From: CAWKKW01 sp963850345
Lineage (GTDB): Bacteria > Acidobacteriota > Terriglobia > Terriglobales > Acidobacteriaceae
Assembly: GCA_963850345.1 (NCBI GenBank)
Contig: CAWKKW010000009.1
Location: 496,001-560,000, forward strand
Length of the DNA: 64,000 bases
Reading direction: 5' to 3'
The notes under the pieces are model-generated. The model saw only the letters and a list, made by a program, of their open reading frames with translations. It did no database searches and was not told where the DNA came from. Position numbers and translations under genes: made by a program. Each line of letters starts with the position of its first letter. Position 1 is the stretch's first letter. This document shows, one piece after another, positions 25,906-35,841 of this stretch.

Positions 25906-25980
25906 TCACTCGAAGTTCACGGCGCACGCGTGACAACACGTACAACAGCGGTTCGCCGGCATCGAGCAGAATGACATCAT
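25906..25980 (-). CDS. Leaderless cysteine-rich leader peptide (24 aa)
   Basis: A 24-codon ORF beginning ATG ATG and ending TGA, with six Cys codons: one at position 5 and five within the core NRCCTCCHAC (positions 10-19). The A of its ATG lies seven bases downstream of the -10 hexamer, so the mRNA should begin at the start codon (leaderless translation); the in-frame codon two before it is a stop (TGA), fixing the start. It is followed by the terminator-like hairpin and then the sulfite/nitrite reductase gene. Ribosome stalling at the Cys codons when Cys-tRNA is short would control read-through. Mycobacteria have functionally described polycysteine leaderless ORFs ahead of sulfur genes; homology with those is not claimed, only the same logic. 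The peptide itself probably has no function. Confidence 0.75.
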   Translation of the reverse strand: MMSFCSMPANRCCTCCHACAVNFE

Positions 25981-25986
25981 GCGTCA

Positions 25987-26015
25987 ATGATAGGGAGCTT
26001 CGGGGGAGGGGTCAA
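25987..26015 (-). promoter_or_regulatory. Sigma-70-type promoter of the leader/reductase operon
   Basis: Minus strand: -35 TTGACC at 26015-26010, a 17-base spacer, and -10 TATCAT at 25992-25987. Expected start of transcription is at or next to 25980, which is the A of the leader ORF's ATG. Confidence 0.8.
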
Positions 26016-26091
26016 GCGAAGTCGGCAAGCAGCGTCGCTGAATCTGCCTTCATTGCATGCCGCAAGGAAAGCCACGCCCCGTCGACTGGTT

Positions 26092-27363
26092 TCAGGCCAC
26101 GTCGATGGCAGGCACCGTTGTCGAAGCGATCTGCTCATGCCAAGCGACTTCTTCCAGATTGCCAACCCAGAAGACCCACGCAAGGCCACCCATCACGGCC
26201 ACTGCAGCACTCACCAGCAGGGCCGCTGAAAAATTGCCGGTCAAGTCGATCAAAAAGCCGGTGAGCGCGGGACCAACCACACCGGAGAAATTCGCGAATC
26301 CATTCTGCAAGCCCACCCATCTGCCCGCTGCCAGCGGGCCGGCGAGCGTCTGCGCGAAGGCGAAGGTGCCGGAGTTCGCCATCCCTGCTCCAATGCCCAG
26401 CGTGAAGAGGCACCACAGATAGGTATGCGGGCCAGCGACCGTGCAGCAGACAAGAGCGACGGCGGACAAAGAGAAGCCCAGCGCCATGGCCGACTTCCGT
26501 GCCACGTTGGGTGTTCCTCCGTTACGCACCCACACGTCCGCCAGCCACCCAGTCGCTATCGCAGAGCCTGCGTCGACCATGAAGTAGATTCCGGCAGTCT
26601 TCGCCATCACTGCCATCGAGAGATGCCACTCCCTCACGAGGTATAGCGGCAGCCAGCTGATCAAAAAGTAGATGAGGTAATTTCCTGAAAAATGACCAAC
26701 CGAGGCACCCCAGAACGACCTCTGCCGCAGGATCCGGCCGAGACTCGGCGCGTACACGAGCATAGACGCCACTCTTCGGCCACCCTGCGGCTTCCATTTC
26801 ATCCAAGCCGGCAGCCACAGCAGGCTCATGATTCCGATGGCGAGGAAGGTCAGCCGCCAACCGTACTTTGCCATGACCAGCCCGCCTCCGAAGGTGCCGG
26901 CGGCCGACCCCCAGCGCATCGCTCCGGTCAGGGCGCCGTTCGCAAACCCGCGAGAATGCTCGGGCACATGCTTCGCCAGAATCTTCGACGAAGACGGAAA
27001 CATGATCGACTCGCCCACTCCCAGCAGCAGGCGCATCCCCAGCAGCACGGCAAATCCGGTTGCCAGTCCAGTCGCGGCGGTGGCCACCGACCACAACAAG
27101 AAACCCAGAGCCAGCACGCGGTTCACGTCGTAGCGATCCACCAGCCATCCGCCGATGAACTGCAAAGCTGTGTAGGTCCAGAAGAAGGCGGAGAAGAGGA
27201 TGCCCAACTGCGAGGCCGAGATATGCCACTCGTCTTTTAACAGCGGCGCGGCAAGCGACAGGTTGCCGCGATCGACGTAGTTGATCAGCACCGCGAGAAC
27301 CAGCAGAATCAGGGCCGGCGTGAAAGACGTTTGCCCGCGCTGTTCAGGTGCGATGCGATCCAT
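26092..27363 (-). CDS. MFS transporter, ACS (anion:cation symporter) type
   Basis: A 423-aa twelve-helix major facilitator. The first helix contains LVLAVLINYVDRGNLSLAAP, a hallmark of the ACS family, and loop 2-3 has GGWLVDRYDVNRVL; the SIMFPSSSKIL region after helix 4 is also typical. Known relatives take up hexuronates, galactonate and similar sugar acids; the substrate here is not deducible. ATG 27363 (MDRIAPEQRG) has AAGG seven bases upstream and is preferred over two upstream starts. It lies head-to-tail upstream of the leader promoter of the reductase operon, ending 77 bases before the -35, with no clear terminator between. Confidence 0.88.
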   Translation of the reverse strand: MDRIAPEQRGQTSFTPALILLVLAVLINYVDRGNLSLAAPLLKDEWHISASQLGILFSAFFWTYTALQFIGGWLVDRYDVNRVLALGFLLWSVATAATGLATGFAVLLGMRLLLGVGESIMFPSSSKILAKHVPEHSRGFANGALTGAMRWGSAAGTFGGGLVMAKYGWRLTFLAIGIMSLLWLPAWMKWKPQGGRRVASMLVYAPSLGRILRQRSFWGASVGHFSGNYLIYFLISWLPLYLVREWHLSMAVMAKTAGIYFMVDAGSAIATGWLADVWVRNGGTPNVARKSAMALGFSLSAVALVCCTVAGPHTYLWCLFTLGIGAGMANSGTFAFAQTLAGPLAAGRWVGLQNGFANFSGVVGPALTGFLIDLTGNFSAALLVSAAVAVMGGLAWVFWVGNLEEVAWHEQIASTTVPAIDVA

Positions 27364-27593
27364 GTGTAGACCTTGCGCCATTCTGCCTATGGCGAAGGCC
27401 CTTGGCAAGTCTCGACGCGGGCGAACTGGTCGAATCGATACAATCTGTATTTCGAGGCCATGTTACGGCGAAAGCTTAGTGGTGCATCGTGCGCACATGC
27501 CCCACCTCCACACCGCCGACCATAGTTTCGAGGTTCACGTCGACACTCTTCGAGCCTCCAGGCCTTCTTCTGCTGCGACTCAACGACAACCGA

Positions 27594-28373
27594 CTATTCC
27601 CGCTCAAGCACCTGGACCTCCGGCTTTTTCCGATTGGGTCGCGACACCGTGAACGTGAGCGTCTTCCCGTCGGGCGAGAGCTCGATTCGCTGGGTATCGA
27701 CCTCTTTGTCGTTTACCTTCTCCTTAGTCTCGATCGTCCGCTCATCCGCCCTGTGGGCCGATACCGTGAGACCTGCGGGAGCATTGCCACCAACAATCGG
27801 GTAGTCCTTGCCGTCGAACTGCACGTTCTTCTTCATGCCGAATGTGGCGTAGTTCAGCAGAATTCCGTCTTCTCCGCTCGGCGTAATCTCAATTTCAAAG
27901 GTCGCACTCATATCCACCGTGGCGCTTTCCCATGTGCCGTCAAATCCCGGTCCCCCATCGGTTCGCTGGTAGATGTAGTCCAGGTGGAATGTCGTCCCGT
28001 TCGGGCGGTAGCTGGTGAAGTTGTCTTGCAACGTGTTCCCGTCCGCCGAAAGCTTCCAGATGCCAATGATCTGCGTGCGGCCTTTGCTCTTGCGCACGAC
28101 TCGCCAAGTGTCGGGGGATTCCGCTGTGACGGCCAGCGTCGAGTTATACGAGCCCGCCTGGTCCGTTCCATCCACCACGATGGTCTCCACCGTGTCGCCG
28201 CCCAGGTTGAAGTCGTATTTATTCGACCCGAGGGCATGCACCTTCATCACGTCGTTCTGTTGACTGCGGGCCGGGTTAAGCTTCCATTTGCCGAGGAACG
28301 GACTCTCGCCCGCCCACGCCGTGCCAGTTATGAGCGAGACACAAAGCAACCACCGTATGGATCGAGACACCAT
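27594..28373 (-). CDS. Secreted lipocalin-like/beta-barrel protein of unknown function
   Basis: A 259-aa exported protein. The signal peptide is MVSRSIRWLLCVSLITGTAW with cleavage near AWA-GES. The mature part alternates short beta strands in two similar halves, each with a WKL-type motif (FLGKWKLNPARS and IIGIWKLSADGNTL) and an ending such as LSPDGKTLTFTVSR, a pattern seen in lipocalin-like proteins of Acidobacteria. GGAGG lies five bases before ATG 28373, which decides the start over one 19 codons upstream. No function is known. It sits alone, downstream of a 408-base gap and upstream of an MFS gene. Confidence 0.75.
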   Translation of the reverse strand: MVSRSIRWLLCVSLITGTAWAGESPFLGKWKLNPARSQQNDVMKVHALGSNKYDFNLGGDTVETIVVDGTDQAGSYNSTLAVTAESPDTWRVVRKSKGRTQIIGIWKLSADGNTLQDNFTSYRPNGTTFHLDYIYQRTDGGPGFDGTWESATVDMSATFEIEITPSGEDGILLNYATFGMKKNVQFDGKDYPIVGGNAPAGLTVSAHRADERTIETKEKVNDKEVDTQRIELSPDGKTLTFTVSRPNRKKPEVQVLERE

Positions 28374-28781
28374 TGCATCCTCCACAAACGCGGAATTCCC
28401 TGCGCTGTCGAGATGCACGGCATTGGCCACTCAATTGTCGGTGCGGATTTGCGTTTGACCCGCCTCGCGCAAGCAAGACTGTCTGTGGAGATTGGAGTTA
28501 GCTGTGATCTGTTCGTTCGCGCCGCATCATGCGATTCCATGCCAAGGAAGTTGGCTGTTCAATGCCGAACAGAAACGTTCCGGAACCGGACAACCAGACG
28601 ACCGCATTCGCATGCCGTCATGCTTCGTTTTCAGGTTTAAATTGCTACGAATTGCATGTACATACGCCCGTCCCGCGAACCGGGAATTTGGCACGCACAG
28701 ATATTTGCGCGACCGTTATTACCAAAACGCGAGCATACGGCCAAGATCCGCATCGTTCCCCGGACCGGGCCTGGCGCAGCC
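28374..28781. other. Intergenic, nothing recognised
   Basis: The 408 bases between the lipocalin-like start and the TonB receptor stop contain short open frames on both strands but none with a ribosome site or coding-like composition. No RNA gene, terminator or repeat was recognised. It should contain the promoter of the lipocalin-like gene. Confidence 0.5.
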
Positions 28782-31700
28782 TTAGAAGTTGAAGACCACT
28801 TGCAAATCGATGCGGCGATTTGCCGATTGCGAAACTCCGCCAAACGCGCCGCCGAGCGCATTCGATCTGCCAAACAGCGGCGAATCTACGGTGCCTACCG
28901 GAGTTGCGAGGTTGACGTTGTTGAACAGGTTGCGGGCCGAGGCGTTCAACGTCAGGTTGTAGCGATGATTGGTGGTCCCGCCCGGGGGAGGTGGTCCGCC
29001 ACGATTGCCGCTCAGCCCTCCCGGCCCAAGTCCCCCGCCTGGAGGTCCACCGGGTCCACGCCCGCCTCCACCCGGCCCGCCAAACCCTCCGCCGCCCCCC
29101 GTGCCCGGACCCGATTGCCCGCGTTCCAGCTTGGGTCCAAGGCCGATTGTCTTGCTCACCCGCAGATTGAAGGTGAACTGCGACGGTCCGTTGGCGTAGT
29201 TGATGGGGATGACCTTTGCCCCCGGCTGCGGGCTGGTATCGAAGTTGCCGTACTTGGTTTGAACGACGCTGCTGGTTCCACTTGCGGCGAACGCGGGGCG
29301 ATCGTTGAAAATCGAATCGCCGTTGAGGTCCTGACTGGTGGTGATGTTGAACGGCGCGCCGGAGGACGCGATCATGAAGGGGCTGAAGCGAACGCCAAAT
29401 TTCGGCGTCGAATACGATCCGCCCAAGAACAGCCGATGCCGCACATCAAACGCGGCGCGGCCATAGTCCTGCGCAATGTCGTACTGGTTAGACGGGAAGG
29501 TGGTCACGCCGCCGGTGTCGCTGTTGGCATACCCAAGCTGATAGAAGCCGAAGAGCGACAGCGAAGAAGACGCGCGCAGGTTCACATTCAAGATGAGCTG
29601 ATTCTGTTTGAAGATGCCGGCAGACGTGTACTGGTAGATGTTGCCTGCATTCGGGTTGGGCCGCGCCCCAGCCGTCCCGGGCACATCGGGAAAGGGCGCA
29701 TTTACATTCTCCGTCAGCAACTGGTGATCGCCGCGCGAGTTCAGATACGTCACCGAGACAGTAGCGTACTTGGTCAACTGCTGATCGAGGCCCACAGCCG
29801 CTTGCATGGTGTAGGGGGCTCTCAGGTGAGGCGCGATCTGGTAGATAGTGCCGGTCGTAGCCGTCCCTTCGACCGGGCAGGTGGAAGGCGTGCAGCCATA
29901 GAAGGTGGGGTTCTTCACCACGAATTGCACCTGGCCCGAGTTTCCGCCGGGATTCCCATTCAGGCGGTAGGCCTGCAAAATCTGCGCGATCTGGAAACGG
30001 TCAAAGAAGAGTCCGTAGCCGCCGCGAAGCACCGTCTTGGCCGGCTTCTTATCGCGGGAAAAACCGTACGCGAAGCTGACACGGGGGCCCAGGTCGGCGT
30101 GATCGGAGATATCGTTCTGTGTCTCGTAGCGCAGGCCGTAACTCAAGGTGAAGTTGGGGCGAACCTTCCAGTCGTCCTGGAAATACAAGCCCACATCAAA
30201 GACGTTTGCCGTAGTCGCGATTCGGCCGCTGGTCAGCGTGTACTGGCTCGCGCCACCGCCCTGCGCCTGAATCGCTGCCCACTCCTCTGGCGATGGATTC
30301 GGATTGTCGGCGAGCGCCTTGCGGGTGATCTGGTAGGACTGCAGCGCGCTGATCGTCTGCCCATTCACGATGCGTGAGCCAAAGGTAAAGAAGCCGTTGA
30401 AGTTGGAGTTGGCTGCGTTGGCGTCGCGCGTGTACCGCAGGCGGGCGCCGAATTTCATATAGTGGCTGGCCATCGCGACTGAGGTGTAATTCTGCAATTC
30501 GTAACGATTGGTCTTGTCGTTTGAGGTCTGATCGCTGGAACCGCCGGAGGTAAATGCACCCTGCACCTGCACCGTAGGATCGTTGCTTAACGGGGTTCTG
30601 CGTTTCACCGTTTCGAATGTATTGCAGCCGGGTCTCGTTGACGACCTTGTCGCTCAGCACTTGCGTGTCGCTGATCTGGATCGTGTGTTCCGTTTCGTCG
30701 TCGTTATAGCCCTGCGAAGGAAGCGCGAATTGACCGGTGCCGCTGTTCTGCTGGCTGTTGTTGAAGTATTGGTATCGCAGCGTGAGCGTGTTTCGCTCCC
30801 CGAGTTGAAAATCGAGTCGCGGGCTCAGGTTGGTCCGGGTGCGAGGATTGGGCACCGCCAGGCTGCAAGGCGTCGCATTTGGCACGTAAGTCGAGTAGTC
30901 GACTGTGTTCGGATCGCAGGTCGCGCTCGTCCCGTTCAAGACCGCGGTCACGATGCTGTTGTCCTGAATGTTCCGACGGTCGAAGTTGAAGAAGAAAGAG
31001 GCTTTCTTACCCAGAGCAGAACTTACGTTTCCGTCGTACTGCAGCGTGTGATACGAGGGGATTTGCCGCGCAAAGGGATTCTTCGAATTGAAGATGTTCG
31101 AGTTCCCGTTCACAAAAAATTGGCCGTGCAGCTTGTCCGTACCCGGCTTGGTGAGGATCTCGATGCGGCCGAAACCAAGCTTGTCGTACTCGGCGGAAAA
31201 GGGATTCTGATTGACACGAATCTCGCGGATGGCCGACTTGGGCGGCAGTTGACCGGCGGTAAATCCGTCGATGTAGATCTGCCCACCGTTGGGACCCGCG
31301 GATGGTCCTGCGAGCGCCGTCAGTTCAGAAGACAACTCATCTGGATCGTCGGAGAGCGCGTCGAGATCCTTGTCTTTGATGACCAGCGCATTGGCATTCG
31401 CGCCCGGATCGAGGCTGACGGTCGGTGTCTCATCCGTCACCGTCACCTGCTGCTGCTCCACTTCAATGGCTAGCGCAACATCGACGCGCTTCACCTGTCC
31501 CGCGGCCAGGCTCACGGGCGCCGAGTTGAAGTTCGCAAATCCAGTCGCCACCACCTCGATGGTGTAGGTGCCGGGAGCCACGCCGCGAATGTCATAGGCG
31601 CCGCCGTTGTCGGACACGGCCGTGTACTTCTGCCCGGTCGCCGAAGTTGCGGTAATGCTGGCCTGCGGAATCACTGCGCCCGAGGGATCGGCGATCTGTC

Positions 31701-31809
31701 CGTGAATCGTGGCGTTGCCGGTCTGGGCCAAAAGATTCTGTGCCGGCGATACAGCCAACAGCAGTCCAAGTACAGCCATGAAGCAGAAAAGAAAGGATCG
31801 GGTTTTCAC
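28782..31809 (-). CDS. TonB-dependent receptor with CarboxypepD_reg domain (one frameshift)
   Basis: A receptor of about 1,000 residues read in two frames. The first part starts at GTG 31809 (GGAG upstream; signal peptide ending near LLAQ) and contains the carboxypeptidase-regulatory-like domain (ATIHGQIADPSGAVIPQASI) and plug (GRIEILTKPGTDKLHGQFF). The second part begins around 30595 and ends in the outer-membrane terminus IDLQVVFNF. They join at the run of four G (plus strand 30592-30595): removing one base gives a continuous protein through RNGETQNP-LSNDPTVQVQG. Near the C-terminus is an unusual Gly/Pro-rich barrel loop. It lies 49 bases downstream of the restored DUF5666 stop, so both are likely co-transcribed. 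Substrate unknown; the frameshift is probably a sequence error. Confidence 0.85.
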
Positions 31810-31858
31810 GGTTCTCCAAAGAAAAGGTGAAGCAGAATCTAAGACTGAAAGTGTTGAA

Positions 31859-33123
31859 CTACGGGGCATCTTGCCCGCCGCTTTGGTTTAGATTCCACGA
31901 AGCCATCATCATCGACTGGCTGGCGCTGGCTGAGGCCTGTAGCATGGGCTCCACCCCTGCCAGCAGCGTGACCGCCGTCGGCGGTTTGTCGGCGAGCCTT
32001 CGGTTGCGACCACCATTACGGCGTCGCCCTTCTTCAAATCAGCAAGTTGGATGGCCGGGGCATGCGCGAGCATCTGCTGCGTGTCTCCCCCTCGTCCGCC
32101 GTTCGGGCCTGCCGTACCGCGCGGCTGATTCTGATTCGCGCTCATCCGGCCACTGTCCGGGCCCTGCTCGGTCGCAGGTCGCGCAGCACTTGGTGGGCCT
32201 GGGGGCGATGCTCCAGCGCCGTCCCGTCCCGTCGAAGTTGCCGCAGGACCGGACGCTCCCTGGCTCTTCAATCGTGCGGCGATACCTTGCGCCATGGCTG
32301 GCGGCAGCCGGCGTAGTTGCGAGTCCGCGCTGATTCCAATCACGACCGGCTTCTTGGTTGCGAGGTCGGTGAGCGTCAGCGTTCCCGCCGCAGTATCGAC
32401 CGACTGTACCGTAGCCGCTACGTTCCGGAAGCTGCCCGCAACAATCTCTTCGGCCGTCACTTCACTGCCATCTGCGCTGCGATCGCCCCTGGCGCGGAGT
32501 TGATCTCCTGCCTTGACCTGATCGACCGTGCTTGGCTTGGCATCGTCGAACTTGACGGAGTCCGGGGCATACCGCCGGACGACGGTCTTCGGCCCCGCAT
32601 GAATGGTGATTGCTTTCGGCGCTCCGGCCTCAGAGGCCGCCACCACGATGGTGCCCGATGCGGGGTCAACAGACTTAACCAGCCCGCCAACGCCCCGTCG
32701 CTGCCAGTCCTGCCGTTCATGCGCCTGCTTCTGCGCGATGTCAGACTGCTTCATCGCGATCAGGGTGGACGCGGTGTACTTGCCATCGTCTCCCGCCGTT
32801 GCGCGGGCCAGCACGCGGTCGCCCACCTGCAAATCTGTCACATGAATCGGGGTAGCCGAGGAGAGGTCCTTCTGGCCCGGCGCGGCCTGCAACATCCGGG
32901 TATCGTCATCGACCGTAAAGGTCGCTTCGCTGCCGTTGTCCAGCTTGATCGTGATGGACTGCCCGTTCACCGCGGTGACGGCACCGACCAGGCGGGTCGC
33001 ACCCTTTGCCGGGGCAGCCTGGGCCGCGGCCGGCTGCGCCAGCATCGGGAGCGAGGAAAGGGAACCGGGGATCATCGCCGCGCCGAGGATCGCGAGGCAC
33101 ACGGCTTTGGAATGGACACTCAT
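31859..33123 (-). CDS. Secreted DUF5666 protein (C-terminal frameshift)
   Basis: An exported protein with signal peptide MSVHSKAVCLAILGAAMIPG and several DUF5666 beta-strand repeats (RLVGAVTAVNGQSITIKLDN, GGLVKSVDPASGTIVVAAS, ATVQSVDTAAGTLTLTDLAT). A Gly/Pro/Arg-rich linker precedes the last repeat. In the given frame the protein ends with an arginine-rich tail, but adding one base near 31990 restores PPTAVTLLAGVEPMLQASA and a stop at 31859, the end normally seen in acidobacterial members. I therefore give the restored extent. Function is unknown; such proteins commonly sit beside CarboxypepD_reg TonB receptors, as here. Confidence 0.75.
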
Positions 33124-33428
33124 GGTGAGGTTCTTTCTGTCTGAGAGAGAGATTCGCCCGAAGGGTGCGTTGCGAGTCTCAATTTTAATTTGTCTGCACT
33201 CACAGACGGGTTTATGGGCTGAAAGTTTCATGCCTGTAACATCCGCCGGCCTGTTTCAATACGGAGCCGAATTCCAGATGCGACCTGCCCGCCCTCGCTT
33301 CCCACGTTGCGAGAAAGAGCTTTGTGGCAGTCGTCACGCCAGAGGTGCCGGGCATCTTATATGATCAGCGATGCGCCGCCCGCCGGTGGCGCCAACGAGA
33401 TAGAAGAGCGGGAGTTCACCTAACACCA
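33124..33428. other. Intergenic region between divergent genes
   Basis: About 305 bases separate the DUF5666 start (minus) and the permease start (plus). They must hold both promoters. I see no clear -10/-35 pair, palindrome or RNA gene. Confidence 0.5.
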
Positions 33429-34732
33429 ATGGCGATCGCAAACGTAAGTCAAGGCCGCACCACCACGGCCACGCAGCCCAGCAGCAGCAACAAGAGCGCG
33501 ATGGCCATGGTTACGACGCTCTTCTTCGTCTGGGGATTTCTCACCTGTCTCAATGACATCCTGATCCCGCACCTTCAAGTCGATATTTGACCTGAACTAC
33601 TTCGCGGTCATGTTCGTGCAGTTTGTCTTTTTCGGCGCTTACTTCATCTTCGCAGTACCCGCCGGTTGGGTGGTGGAGTGGATCGGCTACAAGCGGACCA
33701 TGGTGACCGGACTGCTGACCATGGCGTGCGGCGCGCTGCTCTTTATTCCCGCAGCCAGCGTCCCGTCCTTCCCGCTCTTTCTGGTAGCCGAAGTCGTACT
33801 CGCCGCCGGCATTACGGTGCTGCAGGTCTCGGCCAATCCGTATGTTTCGGTACTGGGCCCGGAGCGCACCGCCTCCAGCCGCCTTAATCTGACCCAGGCA
33901 TTCAATTCGCTGGGCACCACCATCGCGCCCGACCATCGGCTCGTTCCTGATCCTGAGCAGCTGCTCCCAAGACCATGCAGGAAGTCAGGGCCATGGCTCC
34001 AGACGCCTTACAGGCCTATCGCCTGCATGAAGCGGCCACGGTCAAGATGCCTTACCTGGCGATCGCGCTGGCGCTGGTTCTGCTTGGCTTGGCAATCGCG
34101 ATGTTCAAGCTGCCGCGCATCGAGACGACGCGCGACTTCCGTCCCGGCAAGGAGGGCGTCACCGACAGCATCTGGAAGTACCGGCATACCTTGCTTGGCG
34201 TCTCTTGGAATCTTTACCTATGTGGGGCCGAAGTGGCGATCGGCAGCTTCCTGGTCAAGTACTTCAGCCAGCCCGATACCGGCGGCACTGACAGTGGTTC
34301 GTGCGGCGCAAGCTCGTCTCGCTCTACTGGGGAGGCGCCATGGTGGGCCGCTTCATCGGTTCCGCCGTATTGCAGAAGGTCCGCCCGAACATGGCCCTCG
34401 GCAGGTTGCCAATCGTCGCCGGTCTGCTGGTGGTTACCTCCATGCTCAGCTACACTCGCTGGCGGTTTGGAGCATTCTGCTGGTCGGGCTGTTCAACTCC
34501 GTCATGTTCCCGACCATCTTTACGCTGGGCATTGCGGAACTCGGCCCGATGACCGGCAAAGGCTCCGGCCTGCTGATTGCAGCCATCGTCGGCGGCGCGG
34601 TCATTCCGGTGATCGAAGGCCGCGCTGGCGGATCGCATCGGCATCCACCACGCCTTCATTCTCCCCGCACTCTGCTACATCTACATTGCGTACTACGGAT
34701 TCAGGGGATCGAGGCCGACGCGTACTGCATAG
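33429..34732 (+). pseudogene. FucP/GluP-type MFS sugar permease, multiply frameshifted
   Basis: All parts of a fucose/glucose/galactose:H+ symporter are present but spread over three frames: MAMVTTLFFVWGFLTCLNDI, FDLNYFAVMFVQFVFFGAYF, LNLTQAFNSLGTTIAP, LVSLYWGGAMVGRFIGSA, LFNSVMFPTIFTLGIAEL and HHAFILPALCYIYIAYYGF. Frame changes occur near 33576, 33931, 33957, 34295 (two), 34460 and 34622; single-base insertions explain most, one looks like a deletion. Every conserved block is intact between the breaks, which points more to base-calling errors than to decay, but seven lesions in 1.3 kb justify calling the gene broken as given. Family role: proton-coupled uptake of 6-deoxy or aldohexoses. Confidence 0.8.
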
Positions 34733-34898
34733 GCTGATCGTTCGCAGCAGGAATAGAAGGGGCCAGCTTCGGCGCGGCCCCCTTTGCATGTTGCGCGTTA
34801 AGGCAGTGCGGAGCCATAGAATCGAAGCAGGGGAATTTAATGCGTTGTTCGCTCCACCAACTTCCAATGCCGCAAACCTCAATCTTAGGCTGTTTCGC

Positions 34899-35841
34899 AT
34901 GCGCGTAGTTTCGCTGCTGGCAAGCGCGACCGAGATTGTCTGCGCCCTGGGTGCGGGCGACACGCTGGTCGGTCGTTCGCATGAATGCGACAACCCCGAC
35001 TGGGTGCGCCGCCTCCCCGCATGCAGCGAACCGGCTTTCGACGTCATCGGTTTCGAGTGCGGAGATCGATGCCGAGGTCCGGCGCAGGATTGCGGCCGGA
35101 GAGCCGCTGTATCAAATACACGGGGACCGGATTCGTGACCTGCAACCCGACCTGCTGATCACGCAAGCCCATTGCGAAGTGTGTGCCGTTACACCCGGCG
35201 ACCTCGAGCGGAGCGGCTCCTGTGCTGTGAGCGCGAAACAGATTGCCTTAACCGCTTTCTCTCTCAACGACATCTTCGAAAGCATTCGCCAGGTCGCGCT
35301 AGCACTGGATCTGCAAGCGCAGGGCGAAGCCCTGGTGCGCCGCGAACAGCAGCGTCTCGAACGTGTCCGGGAACGAGTCGCCAGCTTCGCGCCGCCCACC
35401 GTCGTGATGATGGAGTGGACGGACCCTGTCTTCGCGATGGGGAACTGGGGCCCCGAACTGGTTGAGATTGCCAACGGCAGGCTGGTCATCGGGAACAAGG
35501 GCGAATACTCGGCCGCAATTCCCGGCGAAGAGCTCCGCCAAGCCGATCCGGAGTACTTGATCGTAGCGCCCTGCGGCTACACGCTGGAGCGGAGCCTGGG
35601 TGAACAAAGCGTGCTCGAACAATACCCGTGGTGGCGCGAGCTTCAGGCCGTTCGCAACGGCAATGTATTCTTCGCGGATGGCAACCTGTTCTTCAATCGC
35701 TCAGGCATGACCGTCTCCCGAACGGCGGAGATTATCGCGGAGATTTTGCACGGCGTGTCCTTTGGGGAGCCTGCCTCAGAACAATGGCGCCGCGTCCACC
35801 CGCAGACTGAGATAACGCGCTTGATCGGGAGCCGGAATTGA
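34899..35841 (+). CDS. Cobalamin-binding-protein-like periplasmic-binding fold, cytosolic (one frameshift)
   Basis: A protein of about 313 residues of the BtuF-like fold without signal peptide. It opens RVVSLLASATEIVCALGAGD and VGRSHECDNPDW, then, in another frame, SSAEIDAEVRRRIAAGEPLY, LQPDLLITQAHCEVCAVTP and MEWTDPVFAMGNWGPELVE, features of the group annotated as cobalamin-binding proteins. The frame changes near 35047; dropping one base gives PAFDV-SVSSAEID. The stop overlaps the start of the COG2102 gene as TTGA. The pairing of these two families is seen elsewhere; its meaning is not known. Actual cobalamin binding is inferred from annotation of relatives only. Confidence 0.75.

Noticed and set aside
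28969..29199. Proline-rich plus-strand open frame
   Set aside because: It is the antisense of the Gly/Pro-rich barrel loop of the TonB receptor.
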